A stretch of 64,000 nt of DNA, from the NCBI RefSeq assembly GCF_016545825.1, contig NC_052619.1, positions 29,303,803 to 29,367,802 of the forward strand, given 5' to 3'. Positions within the stretch are counted from its first letter, which is position 1. Each line of letters begins with the position of its first letter. The DNA comes from Eucalyptus grandis (lineage: Eukaryota > Streptophyta > Magnoliopsida > Myrtales > Myrtaceae). Both the position numbers and the translations under genes were made by a program. The notes under the pieces were generated by a model. The model saw only the letters and a list, made by a program, of their open reading frames with translations, was not told the origin of the DNA and ran no database searches. Of this stretch, positions 44,121 to 56,418 are shown one piece after another.

Positions 44121-47100
44121 TGTCACGCCCCGAACCTCAAGCACGTGCACATCCCTTGGTAGTCGACTAAATTGCAACGTTCCCAGGATGCATTGTCAAC
44201 CTAATCGATTATTCACATGCGGAAGCCTATAATAATCCCTAGACAACAATTAACATGTGATAGAAAAGTAGGACAATCGGTTTTCACAAACACACTTTAT
44301 GAACAACTCAGGTCAACATGCAAGGTTAAATACAAAAGTCAGGGCCTCAACAAGGACTACCTAGCTAACCCTATCCCAGACCCTATCTACTTAGGATATA
44401 GATCTATCACGACACTGTCAAGGATGTCGATGTCAAGTGGGTTAGCTACCTCCTCGCCCTCAACGACGGGTCCATCGAAGCCATCCAGGAGATCTTCCCA
44501 TTCCTCATTAGGCTCATGACGAAACCACGCATTGAATCGATGAGGTACCAACTGTGGTAGGCCCCCATCGACCAAAATCGTGGTCACAATGAGCTCACGG
44601 ATCCAGGGAGTCCCGGGGACAGGGAAGAAGGTACTCTCCTCACTATACTGTCACGGTTGCTCAAAACAAACTGGCCGAACCTCCATCTAAGGACCTATAA
44701 AAAGTTAAACCATGATGGGGTGAGACAATGTCTCAGCGAATTTACATTCTAAACCCCAATTAGGAAGGTAATATGCCTAGAGATAGTCTAATTACACATC
44801 ACAGAAGACTCGCCTCGCCTCAGCGCCTTCCTGCAAGTTAGTCTGGCTCATATAACACATAATTGTAGTAAATGCACTCAACCATTGGAACGCCTCACTT
44901 TCAAACCAATCAATCACAAGAGTTTCAATTATAAGACCAAATTATTATGACACGTCTCATTCTGTGTCACATAATTTTATCCCATAATTAGGCATGGTTA
45001 AATCACTCATTCATGCGTTCTAATTAATTACGGCCCCACGGGCACGGCCTACTCGACGTTCAATGGTCTTTCAACATAGCAAAGCATTGTCTCATCCCTT
45101 AAGCACAACAACGTCTACCTCTAGACGGCATTCTTGAATGAGCTTCGATCCGGCCTTTACCACGATCTGGCATCCGTTGATAGGGGCATTATATATAGGA
45201 GCATCGCCCGACATAAAAGCTCGAGAGAGGTTCTCACAATAGTCACATGACCATCCAATCCCGGGTAAAGATATCGTGTTTTGCACTCAAATGCCTCAAT
45301 TAAAATAATGTGCTTGGCCTATTTCTTCGTATTAAAAACACCCGGTAAAATAATCGTGTGTGGGTACACGATCAGATCGAACCAGAAAAGTGATATCATT
45401 CCTTTTAAAAATCACACTCTTTGATATAGTACTTAAAACGTTTTTTTTTTTTATGTCAAAACTCGGCACCTGGTATTTTCTAATTAAATACCAAAATTTC
45501 ACAATTTTGAAATAATAAATAAAAAATCACAATCATCACTCAATTGCACAAATTATCATTCAATTACACAATTCAACTACACCACGACAATCAGCACGAA
45601 ATTCTAATGATAGACTATCCTGGTATAATTTTCGGAAAATAATCAATAATTAAATAAATTACAAAAATTAATTAAATAAATGCAAATTAATTCAATAAAT
45701 GAATAATTAAGCTAAAGGCACTAATCTAACCACCTAATTGGACTTAAATAAATAATGCACTAAACTAGATAAATCATACAATATATTTAACCCTTAACTA
45801 AACTAATCTAACCACCTAATTGGCCTAATTAACTAAACCACTAATTAAATTAACTAATCCACCTTAGTTAATCTTAGTCTAAACTAAACCTACCCTAAGC
45901 ATAATGAACCCCTAAGCAATGTTTAGCAAGTAAACTCACCGAATTAGTGAGTCAATGAGTTCACGACAACAGCGATGCGGAGTCGAGTGAAACACGGGCT
46001 TACATCAACACCAAGGGAGGTCGGGAAAGGGCTGGAAACGGGCCACTAAGCTCACAACCCAATTGTGAGGTTCAGCTCTGTTTGTTGGCCGTAGGAGTTG
46101 GACCAAGAGGCTCGGCTTGGCTAGAAAGGCAAGGCAGGAGGCAAATGGCAACAGGGACGAGCTGGAGCAGCGGACGGTGGGTAGAGGCAGCTCGACGGCC
46201 TAGACGGTGGCCAGGCTTCAACATATGATGGCTTGGGGTGCGAGGGACACGTGGGACGCAGACCTGTGGGCATGCAGGCTACTCGGCTTTGGTGGGCTGA
46301 TGACGGGCGGTGAAGGGTGGTCGACGACTGCAGGGGCTAGCTCGGTGAGGCTGGATGGTTCTCTGCTAGTTTGCTAGTTCCAAAATAGCAACAAAAAAGA
46401 AGAAGAAGAAGAAGGCGAGGAAGAAGATGAAGAAGGAGCTGCTAGCTGGGAAGAGGGGACAAGGCCTTCAATGCTTCCCCGGAATATCCCAAAGGCACTT
46501 GAGTTCTTGCATCAAAAGTCCACAGCCTTATCCTCAGCCAATTTCCCTTCACAAACTTCCTAACAAACCACAAATGGTGTTGAAATGTTGCAGCCCCCCC
46601 CAATGGCTATGAATTTCAAGCATTTCACTTCTAATTCAATTCAATTCCCCTCCGAATGACTTCAATTAAATGGCCATAATGCCAAGGAGGAAGCCCACAC
46701 TCAATTTCACAATTTTTCTCATCAGTTAATCAAACTTGACGGCTGAAAACACACTCAAAGTGGCCATCCGAATTTCCCGGTCCAAAATCGTCCAATTTTG
46801 ATTTTTCGCTGAAAATCCAGGCTTGTCGAAAAAATTTTCGCCGAAAATACGAGCTCACTAAAATTTTTCAGATGATGAGTCAATGTTCCTAAAATAAATC
46901 ATGACATGACAAATTTTTCAATTTCTGAAATCAAGTTCAATTCCGTAATTGATTTTAACCAAACACGATTTTAGCGTGGCCTAACCTATCGAGTAGCTTT
47001 TAGGAATTTTTAGCATATTTGACCCATGGTCAATTATTTGGGATCAACATTCTGCATCTTCGACTCAAAGGCGACTCTTGGTTGTAGTAAAAATCTCAAG

Positions 47101-47458
47101 ATTTCAAATATAGGCACTAGGTACAGAAACGATAGAAAAATCAGTTTAATACCGTTCGGCATGAATTTTGCAATCAGGTGGAATCACCCACACTTTAATT
47201 ACATGCCTTTGTCGAATCGACCTATCTTTGGTTCTTGATCGATTTTAACGATGCCGTATTGATCCTTGCAGATTAGCATGGTCGAGCAGTCGATTTCTAA
47301 TCAAATTCTCAAGTCTATCGTGTTTAGATTCCTTAACGGTTTCACCTGATAAATTAGTTATCTCGTGAGTGATCAGCTCAGAGAAAAAGACTATGGGCGT
47401 GTCAATGAAAAGCTCATTTCATTTAGTTGAAAATAGGGTCGAAAATCAAGATGTCACA
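44121..47458 (-). mobile_element. Second solo LTR of the same family (3,338 bp)
   Basis: Termini tgtcacgcccc ... gatgtcaca with a perfect 5-bp duplication gatca (44116-44120 and 47459-47463). Its right part matches the other solo LTR ('cttgcagatta', 'atcaaattctc', 'gattccttaacgg' type words). Same orientation, only 174 bp of host DNA between the two. A 45-nt poly-purine (gaag)n patch lies near 46390-46440. No coding content. Confidence 0.8.
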
Positions 47459-47704
47459 GATCAAATATTATTAAAATGTATAGCAATACAATAGAGATCT
47501 ACTGGACTCCAGTTTTAGGAATAAATGGATGAGGTTATAATGCCCACTTGTGTCTTGGATGTGATCTCTCTAAAGAAGGACTTAGCTATGCATACTAATT
47601 TTATTAATTCTGATTTGTGTGGATGGATTCTCTATAATTTACTATTATTCTTGCTAAGTCACTAGACACAATGAGGGGATAAACCTATTGAAAAGACTCC
47701 AATT

Positions 47705-48630
47705 TGTTGGAGAAATCTTCTTGAAATGTTTTGAAGCTGACAAAACGTTTCCATCAGTCTAGTCTGAAGGTTTGCAATCTCTGCTATTTAAAGTCTGAAG
47801 ACCGGACAGCCGAGACTCAAGACTCAAAGTCTATCCTCATTGGAGTCTCTAATCCGTTGAAGAAAGGTTATCCATAAGCTGGATGTTTCGTTAAGGGCTT
47901 GACCTTATCAACTAGAGAAGATCTCGTGGCTGGAAAAGACACAATGGAATTCCTTGATTGATCGAGATTGACTCGAAGATTAAGGAATCGATGATTGCCT
48001 AAATATTCTTGGAAGGTTCTACTTATGAAAACCGAGATCCTGATTGTATGGGCGAACATGATTGATGGGCAATCGACACGTTCCTTTAATAGTCCGAATG
48101 ATCTTCCTAATTGATTCCGTCCAACGGGTAGATTGGAGGAATTCCTTTGGTAAGTGCCAATGGGTATGATGGCATAAAGGAGTATATAAGGAAGACGTTC
48201 TAAGTTGTTGAGGTGTGCGTGATAGAAGAATTCCAAAGTTTGAAGCTCCTTGTTGTTTAGACAATTCCTTTGAGCGAATACTTGTATACAAAAGAGAGTC
48301 TATATTAGTGAGAAACCTTGAGGAGGTGTGATAGAACATCTACACTGTGGAATTAAGGAAAAGGAGTGCTGTAACTTCTCTTTTGTTCATAGTGAAATCT
48401 AACCGGTGGGCTGTCAGTACGGAAGAGTGGACGTAGGCTTGGATTAAGCCGAACCACTATAAACCATGCGTTCAATCTTCTCTTTCTTACTCTCTTTACT
48501 TTGATCGTATTTCATTTTGTCAATCAATAGTGAACTACCTTTCTATCGTTTGCCAAGAATTGCTTCCGTATTTCGATAAATTGATTGTGCACCTATTCAC
48601 CCCCTCTAGGTGCTTATACTAGCTATCTCA
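47705..48630 (+). repeat. 5' LTR of element 2 (926 bp)
   Basis: TGTTGG...ATCTCA, repeated at 56419-57343. Related in sequence to the LTRs of element 1 but lacking the long ttgagtc heptamer array. Minus-strand frames in it (47868-48236, 48019-48339) are not genes. Confidence 0.92.
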
Positions 48631-48632
48631 AT

Positions 48633-48644
48633 TGGTATCAGAGC
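48633..48644 (+). promoter_or_regulatory. Primer binding site (initiator tRNA-Met), element 2
   Basis: TGGTATCAGAGC, two bases after the 5' LTR, identical to that of element 1. Confidence 0.9.
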
Positions 48645-48692
48645 TCGTGTACTCACTTTGTTTGAAGTGTTTTACTTCAGAGTTAAAGATCC

Positions 48693-50402
48693 ATAGCTAG
48701 TATGTTGGCTTCAGGGTTGGTAGAAGGGCAAAGCAACACCAGACCACTTTACTTTAATGGAAATGACTATAACATATGGAAGAACAAGATGAAGGCATTC
48801 TTAAGATCAAATGATCCTCTGGAATGGGACGTTGTAGAAAAATGAATCATTCCTAAAGCTGCATCTGTCTCAGAAAGATGAAATGACACTGTTGAGTCTA
48901 GCGAAATGAGTCAGGAAGAGATAATCAAGAGACAAGCTCTTGATGCAAAAGCAATTTATTCTTTATATTGTGCTTTATCACCTACTGAATATAACAAAAT
49001 ATCTTCTTGTGATACAGCCAAAGAAGTCTGGGATAGATTACACATTACTTATGAAGGAACCGATCGAGTGAAAGAGACTAGAATCAACATTCTTCTCGAT
49101 CAATACGAAGCCTTCAGAATGAAATCAAGAGAATCTATAACTGACATGTTTAGTCGTTTTACAGAAATCGTGAATGGTCTTGAAAATCAAGGTCAACCAA
49201 TTTCTGATCCCATGAAAGTGAACAAGCTACTGCGTGGACTCTCCAAGGATTGGAATCATATAAAGACCTCAATCCGAGAGACCCAAAGAATCATGCCACT
49301 ATCTGTCGATGAGTTGGTTAGGACTCTTCAGTCTTATGAAGTGGAACGAATCAATGAAGACGAAGATCCTAAAGGTAAGAAATCTATTGCATTAAAATCT
49401 AATGATGACTCTGATGTAACAGATTCTGAAGACAACATGGATGATGAAGAACTTGCTCTCATGATAAGAAGATTCAGAAAGATGAATAGAAAAGGAAGAA
49501 GATTCAATTCAAGGAAACAAAGTTTTCAAAAGCAATAGACGAAGTTTGCTAAAGATGATGAATCAAACAAAGATGTAGTCTGCTTTGAATGCAAGAAAAA
49601 TGGACACATTAGACCCAACTGTCCTCTTCTGAGGAAGAAGAAAGGAAAAACTGAAAGGTATCGAAAAGCTCTCAAAAGTGAAACTTGGAGTGATACGGAG
49701 TGTGAAGATAGTGATGATGATTATGCCAACATATGTCTAATGGCACAATCAGACTCAGAATCAAACTCCGAGACTGATTCAGATTCAGAAAGTGAATTCG
49801 AGGTAAGTAATTTCAAAATCCCTATTAAAGTTTCAAAATACATTGATGAATTATGTTTTAGTCTTAAGACTTCTCTTAAAAGAATTTCCGAACTTAAAAA
49901 GAAAAATTCTACTTTAAAACAACAAGAGAATGTTTTGGAAGAAAAAGTGAAATGCTTAGACCAGAATGTTTCCTCTCTCAAAGAAAGTAAAGATAATCTT
50001 TTAAAAGAAAATGCATTTATGAAAAATGATATTTCAAATATTTCCAAATGATTTTCTCTAGGATCTGAAAAATTGGAGAAAATACTTTCTGTTCAAAGAC
50101 CTTATTTCAATAAATCTGGTTTGGGAATGACTGCTGAAACTATTCCTTTAATCGATTTTCCTAAAGTAAAAGAAAGAATTAAGTAAAGACCCACAAGAAA
50201 TGCTTAAATTTTTTTTTTTGAAAGAAACTTTGTAAAACCAGTAGATCGGAATGCTCTTAGATGTTCAAAATGCAATAGTGCAGATCATTTTGAGAAAAAA
50301 TGTCCTATGGTTTGGAGACCTGTCAATAAAGTTTGGGCAAAAATCGTATATCAGACTAACTCAAAAGGACCCAAGAAAATATGGATACCAAAGAAAGCTT
50401 GA
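48693..50402 (+). pseudogene. gag of element 2, broken
   Basis: The start codon used by element 1 is ATA here (48693-48695); the next in-frame ATG is at 48702. Stops follow at 48843-48845, at 49536 and at about 50049, and the region near 50180-50250 is out of frame. Between the lesions the gag core (SLYCALSPTEYNKIS, VWDRLHITYEG, LRGLSKDWNHIKTS), the first zinc knuckle CFECKKNGHIRPNC (about 49580-49621), a Ser/Glu/Asp repeat (49745-49800) and a coiled coil are all readable. The second knuckle survives in another frame near 50260-50310. The gag ends at a TGA (50400-50402) in the same place as in element 1. Confidence 0.82.
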
Positions 50403-53400
50403 GTTTCTTTTTAAATACAGGTCACTATCAAGAAAAATGTGAAATGGTAACTAGATAGTGGATGCTTGAGACACATGACAAGAGACTCAAATTGCTTCAT
50501 AAAGATTGTTCAAATGAATGGTGGAAAAGTATCATTTGGAGGAAACAGCAAAAGAAAAATAGTGGGATTTGGAACTGTAAAGATTGGGAACCTCACAATA
50601 AGCAATGTTTCTATAGTTGAAGGGCTCAATTACAATCTGTTCAGTATCTGTCAACTGTGTGATGCCGGTTTTAAAATCAACTTTCAAGAGGGTATTTGTT
50701 CAGGAACCAGTAAAGACTCTACTTAGTCATTCATGGGTCGAAGACATGGAAATATCTACCTCTTGGACGTGAAGCCAGATGAATCGCAATGTCTAATCTC
50801 AATCCAAGATGAAGCAAACTTATGGCACAAAAAGCTTGGGCATGTTAACATGAAGCAGATAGCCAAGATCTCAGCAAAGAAGCTTGTTCGTGGTCTACCT
50901 AATTTATCATACCAAAAGTCTGATCTATGTACACCATGTATATTGGGAAAACAGGTAAGAAATTCTTTTAAATCAATAAATCAAGTTTCCACTAACCGTG
51001 TCTGAGCTCTTGCATGTGGATCTCTTTGGACCAACAAGAACGCGAGCATTGGAGGTAAGAAATATTGCCTAGTAATTGTGGATGATTACTCATGATTTAC
51101 TTGGGTATATTTCTTGGCAAGTAAGTCTGAAACTTTCTCTTACTTTGAAAAATTTGCTATGAAGGTTCAAAATGAAAAGGGGTATGTTATTTCAAGCATA
51201 AAAACAGACCATAGAGGTGAATTTGAAAATCAGGATTTTGCCAAATTTTGTGAAGAATCTGGTTTTTAGCATTTGTTCTCTTCTCCATATACTCGAGCAA
51301 AACGGAGTTGTGGAAAGGAAAAATAGATCTCTTCAAGAAATGGCTATAACTCTCTTAATTGAAAGTAATATTTCTTTACGGTTTTGGGCTGAAGTAGTTT
51401 CAACATCATGTTATATTATCAATAGAGTTTTCTAAGATCTATTCTAGAAAAAAACCCCTATGAACTATTTAAAGAAAAGAAGTCTATTGTTTCATATTTT
51501 CTTGTATTTGGATGCAAATGTTTCATACTGAAAAATCCAAATGATCGAGTTGGTAAGTTTGAAGAAAAGTCGGATGAAGGCATCTTTCTTGGATATTCAA
51601 CCACAAGCAAGGTATACGAGTTTACAATAAGAAGACTCAAACAGTGGAAGAATCAATGAATGTCAAATTCCAAGATTCTACACAAAATGAATCCATTTAG
51701 ACTCATCTCAAAGAGACTGAACCCGCTCCAGACTCTACAAAGTCTAAATCTCAAGAAGCAGCTCAGACTTTGAAGGACCAGCAACAAGTGACTGTTGAAG
51801 ATTCTAGTGAAGGAAGTGACCATCAATCTGATAAATTAACCAGCAACTGGAAACATAAGTCAAGTCATCCCAAATATCTTATTATCGGCGACATCAATGA
51901 AGGAATCTGCACAAGATCCAAAAGGCGAGAAGAGTCTAGTGCTGTGGCTCTTATTTCTGAAATAGAACCCAGGGGCATAGAAGAAGCTTTATCCGATGAG
52001 AGCTGGATTGAAGCTATGCAAGAAGAACTCAGACAATTCAGAGTTAATGATGTCTGGGAGATGACTCCTAAACCAAAAGGTAAATCAATTGTTGGAGCTA
52101 AATGGGTTTTCAGGAATAAAATGGATGAGAAATGAAAAGTCATAAGAAACAAGGCTAGACTCGTGGCTAAGGGATACACACAAGAAGAAGGGATCGACTA
52201 TGTGAGACTTATGCACCGGTAGCAAGGTTAGAAGCAATTCGTTTATTACTTGCATTTGCTTGTCATAAAAATTTCAGGTTATTTCAAATGGACGTCAAAA
52301 GTGCTTTCCTAAATGGATTCATCCGTGAGGAAGTCTATGTGGAACAACCACCAGGGTTTAAAGACCCAAAGAAACCAGACTCAGTATTCAGACTCAAAAA
52401 TGCCTTGTATGGCTTAAAGCAAGCACCTCGAGCTTGGTACGACATATTAAGTAAGTTTTTAATTCGAAATGGATTTGTTAAAGGTAAAGTAGACACTACT
52501 CTTTTTGTTAAAAGAGAAAGCAAAAGTTTTCTACTTGTTCAAATATATGTCAATGATATTATTTTTGGATCCTCTAATGAAAGTCTGTGCAAGAAATTCT
52601 CTAAGACTATGCAGGATGAATTTGAAATGAGCATGATGGGTGAGTTAACCTTCTTTCTTGGACTTCAAATAAAACAATTGGTGGAAGGAACTTTCATTCA
52701 TCAAGAAAAGTATGCAAATGATATTGTCAAAAAATTTGGACTGGACAATTGCAAAAAGATTGACATACCAATGTCAAGTTCCTTGAAGATAGACAAAGAT
52801 GAAGAAGGAAAGAAAGTCGATCAAAAGCTATACGGGGAGTATCATCGGATCACTTCTTTATCTTCGCTTCTAGACGACATTCTGTTTAGTGTTTGCATTT
52901 GTGCAGATTTCAATCAGACCCAAAAGAATCTCATTTGAATGCTGCGAAGCATATTATTAAATATGTTTCATCAACTTCAAGCTTTGGTCTCTGGTATCTA
53001 AAAAGGAGAGATTTTACTCTTCTTGGATATTCAGACGCAGACCTTGCTGAATGCAGAGTCGATAGAAAGAGCACCTCGGGTACTTGTCAACTACTTGGAG
53101 GTAAGACAGTGTCTTGGTTTTCCAGAAAGCAAAGTACAGTGGCTCTCTCTACAACAGAAGCAGAGTATATAGCTCTCGGAAGTTGTTGTTTGCAAATTCT
53201 GTGGATAAAACAGCAACTAAGAGACTTTGAAATTGAAGACTCATGCACGGAGATTAATTGCGACAACACCAGCGCTATCAACCTCACAAAAAATCCAATT
53301 CTCCACTCAAGAGCAAAGCATATAGAGATTCGACATCACTTTATTAGAGACCATGTTCAAAATGGAGATGTTTCAATCCAATATGTTGATTCAAAGAACC

Positions 53401-53498
53401 AACTGGCGGATATATTCACAAAGCCTTTGGAGAAAAATCAATTTGAAACCATCCATTCCGGACTCAACATTTTAAAGTATGAGGAGATCAAAATCTAA
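50403..53498 (+). pseudogene. pol of element 2, broken
   Basis: Pieces in order: protease (LDSG survives near 50457 but the preceding Tyr codon is TAA), the region between protease and integrase that element 1 has lost, integrase finger (LWHKKLGHVNMKQ ... CTPC), a decayed integrase core (frames near 51060-51435, one acidic motif reads TDHRGEF), a linker with [13 protein letters not shown] ([11 protein letters not shown] near 52287) and RNase H (YSDADLAECRVDRKSTSG, STVALSTTEAEYIALGS). The RT catalytic box reads YVND where element 1 has YVDD, which would abolish polymerase activity. Frame breaks fall near 50725, 51005, 51435, 52135, 52200 and 52900. Confidence 0.85.
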
Positions 53499-53571
53499 AG
53501 ACTTTCAGACTCAGACATACAAGATTTTAACTGTAAGTTAGTCTTGGTACGACCATCGAGGCGTAAGTCTT

Positions 53572-53574
<3 letters not shown>

Positions 53575-53621
<47 letters not shown>
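53575..53621. repeat. (CT)n microsatellite between pol and the extra ORF
   Basis: About 23 CT units at a place where element 1 has none, so it expanded after the two insertions separated. Confidence 0.95.
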
Positions 53622-53622
<1 letters not shown>

Positions 53623-53973
53623 AAATCTTATCTTGAAGAGGTACGATTGTTAGACTATGTTTAAATTGTTGCTATATTTATTCGACTTAATTATTGCATC
53701 GTTTCATTTTCAAAAAGGAAGTTATTTTTGAAATGACTATTTTCGCGGAAAAAGATAGTTATTTTGAAAATGCATCTCTTTATTTCCTTTGTGACGGTCC
53801 GTTTATCTCTCTTTTTAAACCGATCGTGCACTATCGATTCCTCTTCACTTTTCTCTCAAAAACCCTAGAAAGCATCAATCCTCCATTCCCGTTTTCTTCC
53901 CTTGTTTAATCTTCAAAAAGTTGTTATCTTTCTTGGAAAAGTCAAGCAAGGAATCTTCCAAAAACTGAGAAAG

Positions 53974-56041
53974 ATGTTATCTTCAAGAAAGTCTTCGAGA
54001 ATCGCAAGCAGGGGACCACGGCGAATGAGTGAAGGGCCTACGCACTTCGATCTCACCGAAGAAGAAGTGTCTCCAGAACAACAACCGAGCCCACAACATT
54101 CTCGGTAGCGTCATTCTCTTCCATCTAGTCCTCAAGGCGTTGATCATCAACAAGAGGAACAAATCATTGAGGATGTAGATCCGATAAGAGTTCAAAAGCC
54201 CGCTTTTATTTATAAGTTGTCGTGCCTTAAAAGCAACTCGTACTCCCTTGAACTATGTCGATGATTTTCTTAAAGACAAAGGATATAGGAACGAATATAT
54301 CTTTCTGCGAAAAATAGAAAGTTTAGGAATTGCTTGTAAAGGGTTGGCTAAGGAAACTCTTGCGAATATCCCGAGTGATCCTCGTGATTGGGGACCGAAT
54401 CCTGTAGATGGGAATGATGATGACAAATTGTACAGTCAATTTCAACCGAGAATGGGTATTGCAGTTGAAAGTCGAGGAAAAATGGGAGATTTTGTTCAGA
54501 TCGAAGGAACAAAAGGATTTGTACTCGAAATTGCTGAAGCGTGGGGTAATAAACCCTAGAAGTGTGGATTTTGACTTTCTGGATGCTGTGAACATGAACT
54601 TGAGGGAAAAGTTCAGTTATCTTCAACTTAAAAGGTTCTGCTCCGATAGTACAGAGACCTATGCTGAACTAACTGCTTATTTCTATTCAAATCATAGCTT
54701 TTTGGATGCGAATATATTTTCTTTCAGTGTTAAAGATCAAGACTATGTTGTGGATATGGATATCTTTGGCGAGATGTGTTAGGAGTTGAAAGAGGAAGAT
54801 ATCAACCGATCAAAGTTTCCATTGCTCGGGCCACACTGGAACTGGTGAAGGACAGGAGAACAGAGAAGAAGATCACCTACTTGAGGATGAGTGCGTTCAA
54901 CATCTTGCTTCACAAGATTGTGATCAATTGCCTCCGATCGAAATCAACCTCCAAGACTGATGTTTCAAGCTCAGAGGCAAAGTTGATGTATGCCATCCTC
55001 ACTGGGAAAAGGTTTTCTCTCCCTCACACTATCATGTTTCACATGTATAGAGCGATGATAAAGGACAGAGGTCAACTTCCTTACCCAAGCCTTGTGACGA
55101 AGTTATTCAGACATCTTAATATTCAGTCTCCGCAAATCTTTTGTGTTCGATCGTGCGATCATATGGTGATAGGACTGAAGATGGTGACCAAAATGCGTCT
55201 GAAGGAACTGAACAAGGAGTTGGAGAAATTCAAGGAGAAGACTCCAGTCAAAGCTCATCAAATCTCTTCTTCAAAATGGAAAGGAAAGGAGCCCTTGGTT
55301 GCTTCAAAACCAAAAAGGAGAGCTCTTATTGTGGAAGATGAAGAAGATGATGACCTTACCATTTCGACCATAGCTTTGAAGAAGCTAAGTCGCACTGTTC
55401 CAGAGTCAATGGAACAACGTGAGAAAGAAGGCCAAGAGGAAAGAGAAGGTCGAGAAAAAGAAGAGAAAGAAGAAAGAAAGAGTTGGTGAAAAGAAGCAGA
55501 GGAGGAAAGACCTGTGGAAGAAAGACGAGAAGAAGGAAAACCTGAGGAACACTTCTCTCCACCTGTAGGCATGGTAACAGGGGGAGATCAAGAGAAAGGA
55601 GGGAAGTTCTCATATCCTGATGCAAGTGAAGGAGTCAGTCGCTCACCTGCAGACCCAGAGGATGTTTATGCCTCTCAATTTCTAGAAGAAGGTCATGAAG
55701 TTTCATCGCCAAATCTGTGAGATTATTCTGATATGCCATCATCTACAAAACGTGCTGAAGCTAGTATGCAGACCGACAACCTAGCCGATTTTTGCAGAAT
55801 CATGGATATTCTAATGGAAATACGAGGTCAAATTTATGCCTTGGGATGCGAGGTTCAAAACTTGCAAACTGCGGGTCAAGTTTCCTCATGTTCATTGAAT
55901 GATCAAATCTAAGCCCTCTCTGTTCAGATTCAGGCCAATGCCAAGGGTGAGGAGATTGCACAATTGAAGGAAGACTTGAAAAGGCTGGAAGGCATCGTTC
56001 AGTCTATGGGAGACTTCCAGCTTGTCCGCGTTCCCAAGTAA
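53974..56041 (+). pseudogene. Extra ORF of element 2 between pol and 3' LTR, broken
   Basis: Homologue of the extra ORF of element 1. It starts MLSSRKSSRIASRGPRRM and ends ...LVRVPK, next to a polypurine tract. Readable parts: YVDDFLKDKGYRNEYIFLRK, FDFLDAVNMNLREKF, AYFYSNHSFLDANIFSFSV, the LPHTIMFHMYRA and LPYPSLVTKLFRHLNI words, a Lys/Glu-rich charged region, and a coiled-coil end. Breaks: a stop near 54106, frame changes near 54240, 54550 and 54780, and stops near 55487, 55718 and 55910. Sharing of the whole ORF by two separate insertions shows it belongs to the family and was not picked up by one copy. Confidence 0.8.
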
Positions 56042-56085
56042 TCTTGACTTCATTCCATTTTCATCTCAACCTTTTTAATGCTGAC

Positions 56086-56100
56086 AAAAAGGGGGAGAGA
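56086..56100 (+). promoter_or_regulatory. Upstream duplicate polypurine tract, element 2
   Basis: aaaaagggggagaga about 320 bp before the 3' LTR. The tract that abuts the LTR, aaaaatggggagat (56405-56418), has one pyrimidine in it. More than one polypurine tract is a recognised Sirevirus trait. Confidence 0.7.
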
Positions 56101-56404
56101 TGCAAGATTTGAACAATTTGACTTTTAATCGTGTGGTTTGTTGGATTGTTTGTTGGATTTTGTGGATTATTTTGTTTTTGTGTTTGGATGAGAACTGAAC
56201 TAGACTTGGACTTGACTGCTTTTATTAACTATCATTGGTATCTTATGGATGGCTTTATCACTTATTAGACTAACCTATTTTCTGTGGTTGCAGATTCTAG
56301 TGTTATTCATTTAGCCATTTATCTCTATAAGATATGCATATATGTTTGAGAAATGTTTTACAGGTCAAAGTTGTCCAAATCTGCAGGAAAGTTTTGTCAC
56401 CATC

Positions 56405-56418
56405 AAAAATGGGGAGAT
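56405..56418 (+). promoter_or_regulatory. Polypurine tract next to the 3' LTR, element 2
   Basis: aaaaatggggagat immediately before TGTTGG at 56419. Confidence 0.8.

Noticed and set aside
40913..47458. One LTR retrotransposon with two LTRs
   Set aside because: Each LTR has its own target duplication and the 174 bp between them is host sequence matching copy I.
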